In this document: positions 52,292 to 60,772 of the stretch, piece after piece | Numbering within the stretch: the first letter of the stretch is position 1 | How the letters are laid out: each line of letters starts with the position of its first letter | The notes under the pieces: generated by a model | Databases searched by the model: none | What the model saw: the letters and a program-made list of their open reading frames with translations, nothing else | What the model was told of the DNA's origin: nothing | Made by a program: the position numbers and the translations under genes | Assembly (NCBI RefSeq): GCF_000974765.1 | Contig: NZ_BBWU01000048.1 | Span: 62,001 to 126,000, forward strand | Direction: 5' to 3' | Source: Sphingomonas changbaiensis NBRC 104936 | GTDB lineage: Bacteria > Pseudomonadota > Alphaproteobacteria > Sphingomonadales > Sphingomonadaceae | DNA length: 64,000 bases

Positions 52292-52975
52292 TCAGGTTCG
52301 GGCGGTCTTCGCTGACGACGGCCAGCCTGCGGGAGCTTTGCCGGTCAGGTCTGCCCTCAATGCCTTGAGCGCGCGGACAAAGGCGGGCCGCGCCTCGCCG
52401 CGGGCGATATAGGCTGCGAGATTGGGGTATGCCTCGACGATCCCCGAACCGCTGAGGTTGCGAAGCACCGCGACCATCAGCAGGTCGCCCGCGCTGAACG
52501 GCCCGTCCAGCCATTCGGCGTCGCCCAATCGCGCGGACAGCTCGTCCAGCCGTTCATGGAGTCGCGTAAGGACGCCCGGAAGCCGCGCCTTCGACCAGTC
52601 TTGATCGCGTTCGATCACCTTGACCATGACCAGATCCCAGACCACCGGCTCGACCGTGTTGAGGGCGGCGAACATCCACCCGATCGCGCGTGCGCGGGCC
52701 GCCGGGTCTTCCGCGAACAGGCCCGGATGATTGTCCGCGATGTGAAGCACGATCGCGCCCGATTCGAACAGGACGAGCCCGTCATCTTCATAGGCCGGCA
52801 CCTGGCCGAACGGGTTGCGCGCGCGGTGCGCGGACCCTTTCTGCTCGCCCCAGGACAGCAGCCGCACGTCATAGCGCTGGCCGACTTCCTCCAGCGCCCA
52901 GCGCACGCGCATGTCGCGCACCAAGCCGCGGCCTTCGTCCGGCGCCCAGTCATAGGCCGTGATCGTCGCGGTCAT
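52292..52975 (-). CDS. glutathione S-transferase family protein
   Basis: 227 residues. LVRDMRVRWALEEVGQRYDVRLL, NPFGQVPAYEDDGLVLFESGAIVLHIAD and the helical second domain are closely similar to the GST at 48500-49162. The last fifteen or so residues (APAGWPSSAKTART) are an unusual tail. It stands 25 bases after the two-domain VOC gene start region and 3 bases from the next VOC gene, so cotranscription is likely. Confidence 0.9.
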   Translation of the reverse strand: MTATITAYDWAPDEGRGLVRDMRVRWALEEVGQRYDVRLLSWGEQKGSAHRARNPFGQVPAYEDDGLVLFESGAIVLHIADNHPGLFAEDPAARARAIGWMFAALNTVEPVVWDLVMVKVIERDQDWSKARLPGVLTRLHERLDELSARLGDAEWLDGPFSAGDLLMVAVLRNLSGSGIVEAYPNLAAYIARGEARPAFVRALKALRADLTGKAPAGWPSSAKTART

Positions 52976-52978
52976 CGC

Positions 52979-53464
52979 TCAGGCCGGAACAGCGTCGGCG
53001 GCCTGTTCGATGGTCGCGATGTCGATCTTGCGCATCGTCATCATCGACGCCATCGCCCGCCTGGCGCGCTCCGTGTCCTTGTCGGTGGTGAGCTCAAGCA
53101 GGCGGCGCGGGGTGATCTGCCACGACACGCCCCATTTATCCTTGCACCAGCCGCACATGCTTTCCTGGCCGCCATTGCCCACGATCGCGTCCCACAGCCG
53201 GTCGGTTTCCTCCTGGTTGTCGGTCTCGATCATGAACGAGACCGCTTCGGTCTGCGGGAATGCCGGGCCGCCGTTCAGCAGGCAGAAGCGCTGGCCGGCC
53301 AAAGTGACGATCGCCGTCAGCACCTTGCCGGCCGGGCCCGAGGGCGTGTCGATCGGCGAGCGGTTGATCGAATCAATTCGGCTGTCGGGCAGCAGCGAAG
53401 CATAGAATTCCGCCGCTTCCTCGACGCCGCCGTTGAACCAGAGCGTGGGCGTGATCTTGGACAT
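52979..53464 (-). CDS. VOC family protein (3-demethylubiquinone methyltransferase-like fold)
   Basis: 161 residues. KITPTLWFNGGVEEAAEFYASL, FCLLNGGPAFPQTEAVSFMIE and CGWCKDKWGVSWQITPRRL are typical of the PhnB/3-demethylubiquinone-9 3-methyltransferase-domain branch of VOC proteins; this is a name by fold and does not imply methyl transfer. A GAGGAGAG ribosome site precedes the ATG at 53464. The C-terminal part ends in an Ala-rich helix. Confidence 0.9.
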   Translation of the reverse strand: MSKITPTLWFNGGVEEAAEFYASLLPDSRIDSINRSPIDTPSGPAGKVLTAIVTLAGQRFCLLNGGPAFPQTEAVSFMIETDNQEETDRLWDAIVGNGGQESMCGWCKDKWGVSWQITPRRLLELTTDKDTERARRAMASMMTMRKIDIATIEQAADAVPA

Positions 53465-53475
53465 CGTTTCTCTCC

Positions 53476-53580
53476 TCAAGCGAAGGGCGGCGCGCCAATG
53501 GCCGCGCTGTGGCCCAGCATGGCTGCGGCCGTGACCAGATAGCCCGCCAATGCGATGAGCAGGCTGCGCGCGGCACTCAT
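53476..53580 (-). CDS. 34-residue putative membrane peptide
   Basis: A very short frame, ATG at 53580 to TGA at 53476, encoding SLLIALAGYLVTAAAML as one hydrophobic helix flanked by MSAAR and GHSAAIGAPPFA. Its ATG overlaps the DUF1428 gene's stop (ATGA) and it ends 11 bases before the next gene's ATG, exactly like an operon member. Nothing else shows that it is translated. No family is recognised. Confidence 0.5.
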   Translation of the reverse strand: MSAARSLLIALAGYLVTAAAMLGHSAAIGAPPFA

Positions 53581-54308
53581 GCGGGCACCTTTGCCGCGCT
53601 ATTGATGATCGGCTCGAAGCCGCCCCAGAACATGCGCGGCCCTGCGAACGGCATGTCGCCATCGGGCTTCATCCGCTCGTCCGCCATCACCTTCTGCCAG
53701 CCTGCGTCGCGCGTCGCCTTGTCGGGCCATTCGATGAAGGAGAAGACGACAGTCTCGCCGTCCTCTGCCTTCACCGCGCGGTAGAAATCGGTGACTTTAC
53801 CTTTCGGCACGTCGTCCGCGATCGCCTCGACCACGCGCGTGGCGCCATGCTCGCGAAAGATCGGCGCGGCCTTTGCGGCCATCGCACGATATGCCTCGCT
53901 CTTGCCGGGAAGCACCGGTACGACCCAGCCGTCGACATAGCCGCCATGCCCTGCGCCTTCCTCGACGATCGCGTCGAAGCCGCCGAAGATCATGCGCTTG
54001 CCGTCGAACGGCGCCGATGCGCCGATCTCATGCATGCCGGGGTGGCTCATCATCTTTTCATTGGCGGCGTCACGCGCCGCCTTCGACGGATATTCGAACC
54101 AGGAAAAGACCACCGTCTCGCCCGGTTCGGCCTTCACCGCGCCCTTGAAGTCGGTGACTTTGCCCTCGGGCACATCGTCGCCCCAACCCTCGGCCATCCG
54201 TACGACGCCGCATTCATGGATCAGCGAAGCGACTGAGTTCGCATGCATGCAATAGGCTTCCTTGTTGGCCGCCGGCACGGGCACGACAAATCCCTCAATA
54301 TAGGTCAT
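53577..54308 (-). CDS. protein with two tandem DUF1428 domains
   Basis: 243 residues, twice the length of ordinary DUF1428 proteins (about 117). Each half repeats the same blocks: YIEGFVVPVPAANKEAY / YVDGWVVPVLPGKSEAY, WGDDVPEGKVTDFKGAVKAE / IADDVPKGKVTDFYRAVKAE, ETVVFSWFEYPSKAARD / ETVVFSFIEWPDKATRD and MIFGGFDAIV / MFWGGFEPII. DUF1428 (YbaA-like) has a ferredoxin-like barrel fold of unknown function. The double form may make a fixed pseudo-dimer. Confidence 0.92.
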   Translation of the reverse strand: MTYIEGFVVPVPAANKEAYCMHANSVASLIHECGVVRMAEGWGDDVPEGKVTDFKGAVKAEPGETVVFSWFEYPSKAARDAANEKMMSHPGMHEIGASAPFDGKRMIFGGFDAIVEEGAGHGGYVDGWVVPVLPGKSEAYRAMAAKAAPIFREHGATRVVEAIADDVPKGKVTDFYRAVKAEDGETVVFSFIEWPDKATRDAGWQKVMADERMKPDGDMPFAGPRMFWGGFEPIINSAAKVPA

Positions 54309-54332
54309 GGTCCTCTCCCTTTGCCGTCCAGT

Positions 54333-54761
54333 TCAAGCGGCTTCGTTCTGGGGCATGGCGGCAACCGCGGCATCGACGTCCATCCACAGCGGGCCGAAAC
54401 CGTGGCCGTCCGGGTCTTCGAAGGCGCGACTGTACATGAAGCCCAGATCCTCCGGCTCATGAAGCTCGCGGCCGCCGGCGCCGAGTGCGGCTGCCACGAT
54501 CGCATCCACCTCGGTGCGGCTGTCGAACGACAGCGCCAGCAGCACCTGGCTGGTCGCATGCGCATCCGCGATCGTCTTCGACGTGAAGCCCTGGTAGAAG
54601 GGGTGCGTCAGCAGCATGAAGCTGATCGTGTCGGACCAGACCATCATCGCGGCCTGATCATTGGAGAAGCGCGCGTCCTTTGTGCAGCCGATCGCTTCGT
54701 AGAAGGCGACCGAGCGGTCCAGATCCCGGACGGGCAGGTTCACGAAGATCATCTTCGACAT
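54333..54761 (-). CDS. VOC family protein (glyoxalase/bleomycin-resistance-like)
   Basis: 142 residues with MIFVNLPVRDLDRSVAFYEAIGC, AMMVWSDTISFMLLTHPFY, VLLALSFDSRTEVDAIVAAALGAGG and YSRAFEDPDGHGFGPLWMD. The single-domain VOC layout with an EDPDGH strand matches many uncharacterised glyoxalase-like proteins. It lies between the double DUF1428 gene and DUF899, on the same strand, with short spacers. Confidence 0.9.
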   Translation of the reverse strand: MSKMIFVNLPVRDLDRSVAFYEAIGCTKDARFSNDQAAMMVWSDTISFMLLTHPFYQGFTSKTIADAHATSQVLLALSFDSRTEVDAIVAAALGAGGRELHEPEDLGFMYSRAFEDPDGHGFGPLWMDVDAAVAAMPQNEAA

Positions 54762-54777
54762 CTCATCTCTCCTCGGA

Positions 54778-55497
54778 TCAATATTCGAGCTTGGGATACC
54801 AGTCGGCCCCGCGGCCTTCGGGCGTCATGTCGAGGATGTTCCAGAGCGGCGTCGGATCGGGCGCCAGATGCGGATCGAAGCCGGGATCGGCCGTTTCCGG
54901 ACCGCCCTCGGTCGCCCAGAACAAGCGGACCGTGCCGCCGTCTCGGGTCCAGACGTACACGCCCGCGCCTTCTCCGCCATCGACAATGAGCCCCATGTCG
55001 CGCGCGAAATCCTCGCCGAGGGTCTGGTAGAAATCGAGGTGCGTCCAGCCGCGCTCCCGCGCCACGGCGAGCTGGCGTTCGACCGGGGAGCGGCCGATGA
55101 TCGCCAGCGCGACGCGCTGCTCGATGTCGGGCGCGGGGATGTCGAGCGAGCCGACGAACGAGGTGCACATCGGGCAGGGCCGCTGCCGTTCCGGCCCGTA
55201 CATCCAGAAATAGGTGACCAGCGTGTCGTGGCGGCCGAACAGGTCCGCCAGCGTCAGCTCGCTCCCGTCCTTGTCCAGGAACCGATAATCCTTGGCGACG
55301 GGGCCGGGCGGCAAGGCGCGGCGATGTTCGGCGACGCGCTGGATCTGGCGCCGGAGCTCGATTTCCTCCGCCAGCAGCGCCGTCCGCGCGCGACGGTATT
55401 CGGCACTTTCTCCCGGCCAGCGATTCGGATTGGCTTCCGCCATCTCCCGCGCAGGCTTCAGCTGCTCCGGCGGCGGCAATGTCGCGGTGTCGCGCAT
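54778..55497 (-). CDS. DUF899 family thioredoxin-like protein
   Basis: 239 residues and a paralogue of the gene at 49195. SAEYRRARTALLAEEIELRRQIQRVAEHRRALPPG, LVTYFWMYGPERQRPCPMCTSFVG with CPMC in place of the CPGC of its paralogue, GWTHLDFYQTLGEDFARDM and a conserved end GRGADWYPKLEY. It is the first gene of the cluster, next to the divergent HxlR gene, and its promoter region shares a palindrome with that regulator. AAGGGAGAGG lies just before the ATG. Confidence 0.9.
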   Translation of the reverse strand: MRDTATLPPPEQLKPAREMAEANPNRWPGESAEYRRARTALLAEEIELRRQIQRVAEHRRALPPGPVAKDYRFLDKDGSELTLADLFGRHDTLVTYFWMYGPERQRPCPMCTSFVGSLDIPAPDIEQRVALAIIGRSPVERQLAVARERGWTHLDFYQTLGEDFARDMGLIVDGGEGAGVYVWTRDGGTVRLFWATEGGPETADPGFDPHLAPDPTPLWNILDMTPEGRGADWYPKLEY

Positions 55498-55515
55498 TTC
55501 CCTCTCCCTTGTGCG

Positions 55516-55535
55516 AGTGATCTTCGCGAATCACT
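55516..55535. promoter_or_regulatory. candidate operator between the DUF899 cluster and the HxlR gene
   Basis: AGTGAT and ATCACT flank an 8-base spacer whose centre, TTCGCGA, contains the self-complementary TCGCGA. It lies between the two divergent starts, 2 bases before the regulator's -35 element. A dimeric winged-helix protein could bind here and control both directions. Confidence 0.5.
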
Positions 55536-55537
55536 TC

Positions 55538-55566
55538 TTGACCCTGATGCGCGACTCAGTTATTAA
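55538..55566 (+). promoter_or_regulatory. promoter of the HxlR-type regulator gene
   Basis: TTGACC, a 17-base spacer and TATTAA give a strong promoter; the expected start leaves a leader of only about 5 bases before the ATG at 55578. Confidence 0.65.
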
Positions 55567-55577
55567 AAGCAACTAGC

Positions 55578-56276
55578 ATGTTACAAAAAAGAACTGAAAT
55601 GGAGCAGAAGGGTAAGAGCCGTTGGTATGATGATGCGTGCGGGACCGCGCTCGCGTTGGAGTTCGTCGGTGAACGCTGGTCGCTGCTGATCATGCGCGAG
55701 TTGATGCTGGGGCCCCGCCGCTTCTCCGAGCTGCGCTCGACCTTGGGCGGGATCAGCGCCAATGTCCTGACCCAGCGGCTCGAAAGCCTCGAAGCCGTGG
55801 GCATCCTCCGCCGCCGCAAGCTGCCGCCGCCCGCTTCCGTCCAGGTCTATGAGCTGACGCCCTGGGGTTATGAGAGCGAGCCGATTTTCCAGGAAATGGG
55901 CCGCTGGGCGACCCGGTCGCCGCTCCACGACCCGATGCTGCCGCTGTCGCCGGTTTCGGCGATGCTGTCGCTGCGCACGATGCTCGCGCCGGACCGTGGC
56001 GACCTGGCGATGACGCTCGCGTTCCGCTTCCCGAACGACGCCTTCGTTGCGCGGCTGGACCGGCAAGGGCTCGACATCCAGCGCGGCGAGACCGCCGCCG
56101 CCGATGCAGTGTTTGAATGCGATCCGACCACGCTGGTGCGCCTCTTCTACGGCAAATGGCCGATGACCGAGGCGGAGGCCGAGGGACTGCTGCGCTTCAC
56201 CGGCAATCGCGACCTCGCCCAGCGCTTCATCGATCTGTTCGCGCTGCCGCCGAAGATCGCGCCGCCTGTCGCCTGA
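55578..56276 (+). CDS. HxlR-type winged-helix regulator with C-terminal SCP2-like domain
   Basis: 232 residues. The first ~105 form an HxlR winged helix: ALEFVGERWSLLIMRELMLGPRRFSELRSTLGGISANVLTQRL is diagnostic, ending in YELTPWGYE. HxlR proteins are normally 110-140 residues; the additional ~110 (LAMTLAFRFPNDAFVARLDRQG, ADAVFECDPTTLVRLFYGKW, LRFTGNRDLAQRFIDLF) resemble an SCP2 sterol-carrier-like domain and may sense a hydrophobic ligand. The N-terminal cysteine C15 could be redox-sensitive. It is divergent from the DUF899/VOC/GST cluster and probably controls it. Confidence 0.85.
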   Translation: MLQKRTEMEQKGKSRWYDDACGTALALEFVGERWSLLIMRELMLGPRRFSELRSTLGGISANVLTQRLESLEAVGILRRRKLPPPASVQVYELTPWGYESEPIFQEMGRWATRSPLHDPMLPLSPVSAMLSLRTMLAPDRGDLAMTLAFRFPNDAFVARLDRQGLDIQRGETAAADAVFECDPTTLVRLFYGKWPMTEAEAEGLLRFTGNRDLAQRFIDLFALPPKIAPPVA

Positions 56277-56382
56277 CGCTTGGATCGGCTCCGCCGGCTC
56301 CCCATTTCCCCCGCCATCAGCGACACGTCTCGACTAAGCCATGCGACTGGCGCTAGGGAGACCCGCCGCCAGCCACGGACCG

Positions 56383-57390
56383 ATGATGACCGATCTCGCC
56401 AATACCCAGCCCGACAGCCGCTCGACGACCATTCTCGAGGCGCCCGACCGCCAGGTCAGCGTCCGCGAGCTGTTCGGGATCGACACGGACATGGTCTGCC
56501 CCGCGTTCAGCGAGCCGGACGAGCGGGTGCCCGATCTCGATCCCGCCTACGTGTTCGATCCGGACACGACGCTCGCGATCCTGGCCGGGTTTGCGCACAA
56601 CCGCCGGGTGATGATCCAGGGCTATCACGGCACCGGCAAGTCGACCCATATCGAGCAGGTCGCAGCGCGGCTGAACTGGCCCTGCATCCGCATCAACCTC
56701 GACGCGCATATCAGCCGCATCGACCTCGTCGGCCGCGACGCGATCGTGCTGCGCGACGGCCAACAGGTGACGGAATTCCGCGAAGGCCTCCTGCCCTGGG
56801 CGCTGCAGCATCCCGTCGCGCTCGTCTTCGACGAATATGACGCCGGCCGGCCCGACGTGATGTTCGTGATCCAGCGCGTGCTGGAGACCGAGGGCAAGCT
56901 GACCCTGCTCGACCAGAACCGGGTGATCCGGCCCAACCATCATTTCCGCCTGTTCGCGACCGCGAACACGGTCGGCCTGGGCGACACGACCGGCCTCTAT
57001 CACGGCACCCAGCAGATCAATCAGGGCCAGATGGATCGCTGGAACATCGTGGTCACGCTCAACTACCTGCCGGCGCAGGTCGAGGCGCAGATCGTGCTCG
57101 CCAAGTCCGGCGAATATGATCAGCCCGAAGGCAAGAAGCAGGTCGAAAACATGGTCAGGGTCGCCGATCTGACCCGCCAAGGCTTCATCGCCGGCGACAT
57201 CTCGACCGTGATGAGCCCGCGCACCGTCATCACCTGGGCGCAGAACACGCTGATCTTCGGCGACGTCGGTTTCGCTTTCCGCCTGTCGTTCCTCAACAAG
57301 TGCGACGAGGCCGAGCGGCCGCTGGTGGCGGAATATTACCAGCGCGTGTTCGGCAAGGATCTGCCGGAAAGCGTGGTCGGGAAGGCTTAG
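56383..57390 (+). CDS. cobS: cobaltochelatase CobS subunit, AAA+ ATPase
   Basis: About 335 residues. P-loop [10 protein letters not shown], Walker [12 protein letters not shown], and the sensor region [14 protein letters not shown] identify CobS, the AAA+ motor that with CobT drives cobalt insertion by CobN in aerobic cobalamin synthesis. The frame starts at 56341 but the ATG pair at 56383/56386 is more likely. cobN and other cob genes are not in the window. An inverted PEPxxWA gene separates it from cobT; their ends overlap by 4 bases. Confidence 0.93.
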   Translation: MMTDLANTQPDSRSTTILEAPDRQVSVRELFGIDTDMVCPAFSEPDERVPDLDPAYVFDPDTTLAILAGFAHNRRVMIQGYHGTGKSTHIEQVAARLNWPCIRINLDAHISRIDLVGRDAIVLRDGQQVTEFREGLLPWALQHPVALVFDEYDAGRPDVMFVIQRVLETEGKLTLLDQNRVIRPNHHFRLFATANTVGLGDTTGLYHGTQQINQGQMDRWNIVVTLNYLPAQVEAQIVLAKSGEYDQPEGKKQVENMVRVADLTRQGFIAGDISTVMSPRTVITWAQNTLIFGDVGFAFRLSFLNKCDEAERPLVAEYYQRVFGKDLPESVVGKA

Positions 57391-58055
57391 GCGGTCCGGA
57401 CCGCGCGCCGCCGCATCCGGAACGCGGTGCCGGCCACGCCGAAGCCGAGGATCAGCATCGCCCAGGTCTGCACCTCGGGCACGGCGGTCACGGCCGTGAT
57501 CTGGCCCACGGCAACATCATCCAGCGCAAAGCTGCCGGCGCTCTGGGTGAAGCGGATTTCGTCGAAGCCCTCGTCGGTGAAGAAGTTGACGTAGGTATAG
57601 GGCCCCTCATTCCGCGCGGGATCGCTGCCGAAGCCCGCGGCGGCGGCGCTGTCGACCAGGTTGTAATAGCCGAGGCTGCGGCCGCGGCTGAACAGCTCCA
57701 TCGTGTCGTTGCCGTCCAGCGCGGCGGTGCGGAAGCTCAGATATTTGACGGCGCGGTCGAACGTGATGCTCGCGCTGCTGCTCGTCGCTGCATAGGCGCT
57801 CGCGCCGAACGTGTCGCCGCTGGCGGTCGGGCCGCTCAGGTTGAAGCCAGCGAACCGGGCGCCGAAATCGGAGCTGCCAAAGGTCGAACGGAACGGCGCG
57901 CCGACCGCGGCCGCAAAATCCTCGAGCAGCGAGCCTGCCGCGATCGACGCCTGGTGCACGGGCGAAGTCTCGACATAGACCGAAACCCACGCTCCGGCGG
58001 GCACAGCCACGCTCGCGGCGAGCGCCGCACCGACAATCATCAAACCACGCGTCAT
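57387..58055 (-). CDS. exported protein with PEPxxWA-CTERM signal
   Basis: 222 residues: a signal peptide ([19 protein letters not shown]), a beta-rich middle reminiscent of exported PEP-CTERM proteins ([39 protein letters not shown]), and the C-terminal sorting signal [18 protein letters not shown] followed by MRRR, a PEPxxWA-CTERM variant in which the second P is V. The function is unknown. It lies in reverse between cobS and cobT. Confidence 0.87.
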   Translation of the reverse strand: MTRGLMIVGAALAASVAVPAGAWVSVYVETSPVHQASIAAGSLLEDFAAAVGAPFRSTFGSSDFGARFAGFNLSGPTASGDTFGASAYAATSSSASITFDRAVKYLSFRTAALDGNDTMELFSRGRSLGYYNLVDSAAAAGFGSDPARNEGPYTYVNFFTDEGFDEIRFTQSAGSFALDDVAVGQITAVTAVPEVQTWAMLILGFGVAGTAFRMRRRAVRTA

Positions 58056-58169
58056 CGCTTCCCCCAGAATCCGGTCTTTCCCTGCCCATAGCCGCAGAAG
58101 GTTGACCGATGGTTAGGCAGTCGCGCTTCCCCGCTTGCAACGGCGGGCGGTCCGGCCACATTGGCGCCC

Positions 58170-59996
58170 ATGGCCGATTCACCTCTCGACCGCTTCCGCT
58201 CCGTCCTTACCGGCGCCTCGCGCGCAATCGCGCACGAGCCGGAGGTGGAGCTGGCCTTCACGGCGGATGCCCCGGCCCAGGCCGGCAAGAATATGCGCGT
58301 GCCAATGCCGGCGCGCTCGCTGCCGCCCGAGCAGGTCGCGGAAGCCAGGGGCTTCGCCGACAGTTTTGCGCTCCGGCTGCGCCACCATGATGCGGCGCTG
58401 CATGCGAAGGGCGCGCCGATCGACACCATCGCCCGCGCGGTGTTCGATGCGGTCGAGACCGCGCGGATCGAGGCGGTCGGCGCAAAGGGCATGGCCGGGA
58501 TTGCGGCCAATCTCGGCCACGCTCTCGACATGCGGATGCGCTCCGACCCGATCACCCGCGCGCGCTCCGCCGACGAAGTGCCGTTGTCGACCGCGCTGCA
58601 ATTGCTGGTGCGCGAGCGGCTGACCGGTCAGGCGTCACCCCAGGCGGCCGCTGCCGGACTGGGGCTGGTGCGGCCGTGGATCGAGGAGAAGGCGGGCGCC
58701 GATCTCGACGCGCTGGCGCTCGCGCTGGATGATCAGTCCGCCTTCGCCAAATTGACGACCCGGCTGCTCGAAGATCTCGAACTCGTCGATGCCGAGGCGG
58801 AGCCCACCGAGGACCAGGAGACGGACGAGGACGGCGAGGGCGACGAGCCGGACGAAGGCGAGGAAGGCGACGACCAGGACGAAAGCGCGTCCGGCGCCGA
58901 CGGCGAAATCCAGTCCCGCGCCGAGACCGAGCAGGGCGACGACACCGACAACGAAAGTGGCGAGGCCGAGCAGGATTACGAAGCCGAGGGCGAATCCCAA
59001 GCGGGCGACGACGGCGACGAAGGGATGCTCCCGGTCCGCCCGAACCGGCCGTTCTCCGACCTGTCGCCGCAGTTCGACTATAAGATCTGGACCACGCGCC
59101 ACGACGAAGTGATCGAGGCGAGCGCGCTATGCGACGAGGACGAGCTTGGGCGGCTGCGCGCCTATCTCGACCAGCAGCTCGTGCATTTGCAGGGCGCCGT
59201 CACCAAACTCGCCAACCGCCTCCAACGCCGGCTGATGGCGCAGCAGTCGCGCAGCTGGGATTTCGACCAGGAGGAAGGGCTGCTCGACGCTGCGCGCCTG
59301 GCGCGCGTGGTCGTCAACCCGGCGCACTCGCTCAGCTACAAGATCGAAAAGGACACCGAGTTCAAGGACACGGTCGTGACCCTGCTGCTCGACAATTCGG
59401 GCTCGATGCGGGGCCGGCCGATCTCGATCGCGGCGATCAGCGCCGACATTCTCGCCCGCACGCTGGAGCGGGTTGGCGTCAAGACCGAGATATTGGGATT
59501 CACCACCCGCGCCTGGAAGGGCGGGCAGGCGCGCGAGGATTGGCTGGCCCAGGGCCGTCCACCCCAGCCGGGCCGGCTCAACGACCTTCGCCACATCGTC
59601 TACAAGCGGGCCGATGAGCCGTGGCGCCGCGCGCGCAAGAGCCTGGGCCTGATGATGCGCGAGGGGCTGCTGAAGGAGAATATCGACGGCGAGGCGCTGC
59701 TATGGGCGCACCAGCGGCTGATCGGTCGCCATGAGGAACGCAAGATCCTGATGGTCATCTCCGACGGCGCGCCGGTCGACGATTCGACCCTGTCGGTAAA
59801 CAGCGGCTCTTATCTCGAAAAGCATCTGCGCCAGGTGATCGCCTGGATCGAGAATCGATCCCCCGTCGAACTCGCCGCGATCGGCATCGGCCATGACGTG
59901 ACCCGTTATTATCAGCGCGCGGTCACGATCATGGACGCGGAACAGCTTGGCGGCACGATGGTGGAGCAGCTGGCGGGGCTGTTCGACGCGCCTTGA
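58170..59996 (+). CDS. cobT: cobaltochelatase CobT subunit
   Basis: 608 residues. An N-terminal CobT domain is followed by a strongly acidic stretch at about 215-290 (E/D runs such as [20 protein letters not shown]) and a C-terminal von Willebrand A domain with the MIDAS motif D408-N-S410-G-S412 (DNSGSMRG). It pairs with CobS to activate CobN. The ATG at 58170 is chosen over a TTG at 58161. The reading frame is intact despite the GC-rich acidic region. Without a visible cobN the pair may serve a different chelatase or assembly job. Confidence 0.93.
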   Translation: MADSPLDRFRSVLTGASRAIAHEPEVELAFTADAPAQAGKNMRVPMPARSLPPEQVAEARGFADSFALRLRHHDAALHAKGAPIDTIARAVFDAVETARIEAVGAKGMAGIAANLGHALDMRMRSDPITRARSADEVPLSTALQLLVRERLTGQASPQAAAAGLGLVRPWIEEKAGADLDALALALDDQSAFAKLTTRLLEDLELVDAEAEPTEDQETDEDGEGDEPDEGEEGDDQDESASGADGEIQSRAETEQGDDTDNESGEAEQDYEAEGESQAGDDGDEGMLPVRPNRPFSDLSPQFDYKIWTTRHDEVIEASALCDEDELGRLRAYLDQQLVHLQGAVTKLANRLQRRLMAQQSRSWDFDQEEGLLDAARLARVVVNPAHSLSYKIEKDTEFKDTVVTLLLDNSGSMRGRPISIAAISADILARTLERVGVKTEILGFTTRAWKGGQAREDWLAQGRPPQPGRLNDLRHIVYKRADEPWRRARKSLGLMMREGLLKENIDGEALLWAHQRLIGRHEERKILMVISDGAPVDDSTLSVNSGSYLEKHLRQVIAWIENRSPVELAAIGIGHDVTRYYQRAVTIMDAEQLGGTMVEQLAGLFDAP

Positions 59997-59997
59997 T

Positions 59998-60137
59998 CCC
60001 ACCTCTCCCATGGGGAGAGGTCGAGTCGGGCGATAGCCCGACCGGGTGAGGGGATCGAGAGTATCCGGACAGGCACGATCCCCTCACCCCGCTCACGCCT
60101 GCGGCGTGAGTCGCCCTCTCCCTATCGGAGAGGGGGT
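59998..60137. repeat. palindromic intergenic repeat, family D
   Basis: CCTCTCCCATGGGGAGAGG at one edge, CCCTCTCCCTATCGGAGAGGG at the other and the inner GGTGAGGGGATCG against CGATCCCCTCACC make a nested structure. The GNAT gene's stop codon lies inside it at 60093. Confidence 0.82.
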
Positions 60138-60704
60138 AAGGCGGTCCCGCAGCCCAGCCTCCACCGCCGGCCACTCGTCGCGCAGCACCGAGAACACGAC
60201 CGTGTCCCGCACCCGCCCGGTCCAGGTTACGCGATCCTGGCGCAATATGCCTTCCTGCACGGCGCCCAGCTTCGACACGGCGGCGCGGGAGCGAGTGTTG
60301 AGTGCGTCGACCTTGAACGCCACGCGCCGTGCGCCGCTTGCGAAGGCGTGGCCGAGCAGCAGCAGCTTGGCTGCTGGATTCACCACGCCGCCGCGGGCGT
60401 CGGGCCGGTAATAGGTCCCGCCGATGTCGCATGCGGCCTGCGCTGTCTCGATGTTCAGATAGCAGCTGATCCCGACGCATGCGCCGTCCAGGCTCACGGC
60501 GAAGGGGAGTGCGGCCCCGCTCGCCTGCCGGGCGCGCAGCCCTATCCAGAAACCGTCGAAATGCGGATCGGCCATCGAGTAGGGATAGAGGTCCCACACG
60601 TCGCGGTCCGCGTTGGTCGCCGCACGCAGCGGCTCGCGGTGCCGCTCCTCGATCGGCTCCAGCGCGACCGGTCCGAATTCCAGCCGCACGCCTCGCAAAT
60701 CCAT
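60093..60704 (-). CDS. GNAT family N-acetyltransferase (RimJ-like)
   Basis: 203 residues. GVRLEFGPVALEPIEERHREPL opens the fold; GACVGISCYLNIETAQAACDIGG, VNPAAKLLLLGHAF and RVAFKVDALNTRSRAAVSKLG-like segments carry the acetyl-CoA pyrophosphate site (G/N-x-R-S). The ATG at 60704 has GGGAGAGG upstream. The last 14 or so residues (TPSPIGRGRLTPQA) are encoded by the repeat element and look added. Confidence 0.87.
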   Translation of the reverse strand: MDLRGVRLEFGPVALEPIEERHREPLRAATNADRDVWDLYPYSMADPHFDGFWIGLRARQASGAALPFAVSLDGACVGISCYLNIETAQAACDIGGTYYRPDARGGVVNPAAKLLLLGHAFASGARRVAFKVDALNTRSRAAVSKLGAVQEGILRQDRVTWTGRVRDTVVFSVLRDEWPAVEAGLRDRLTPSPIGRGRLTPQA

Positions 60705-60772
60705 AGCCCTCTCCCGCTGAACACCCGCCGCATTCGCGCGTTTGCCCGACCAAATCCAGCAGGAGAGCCGCG

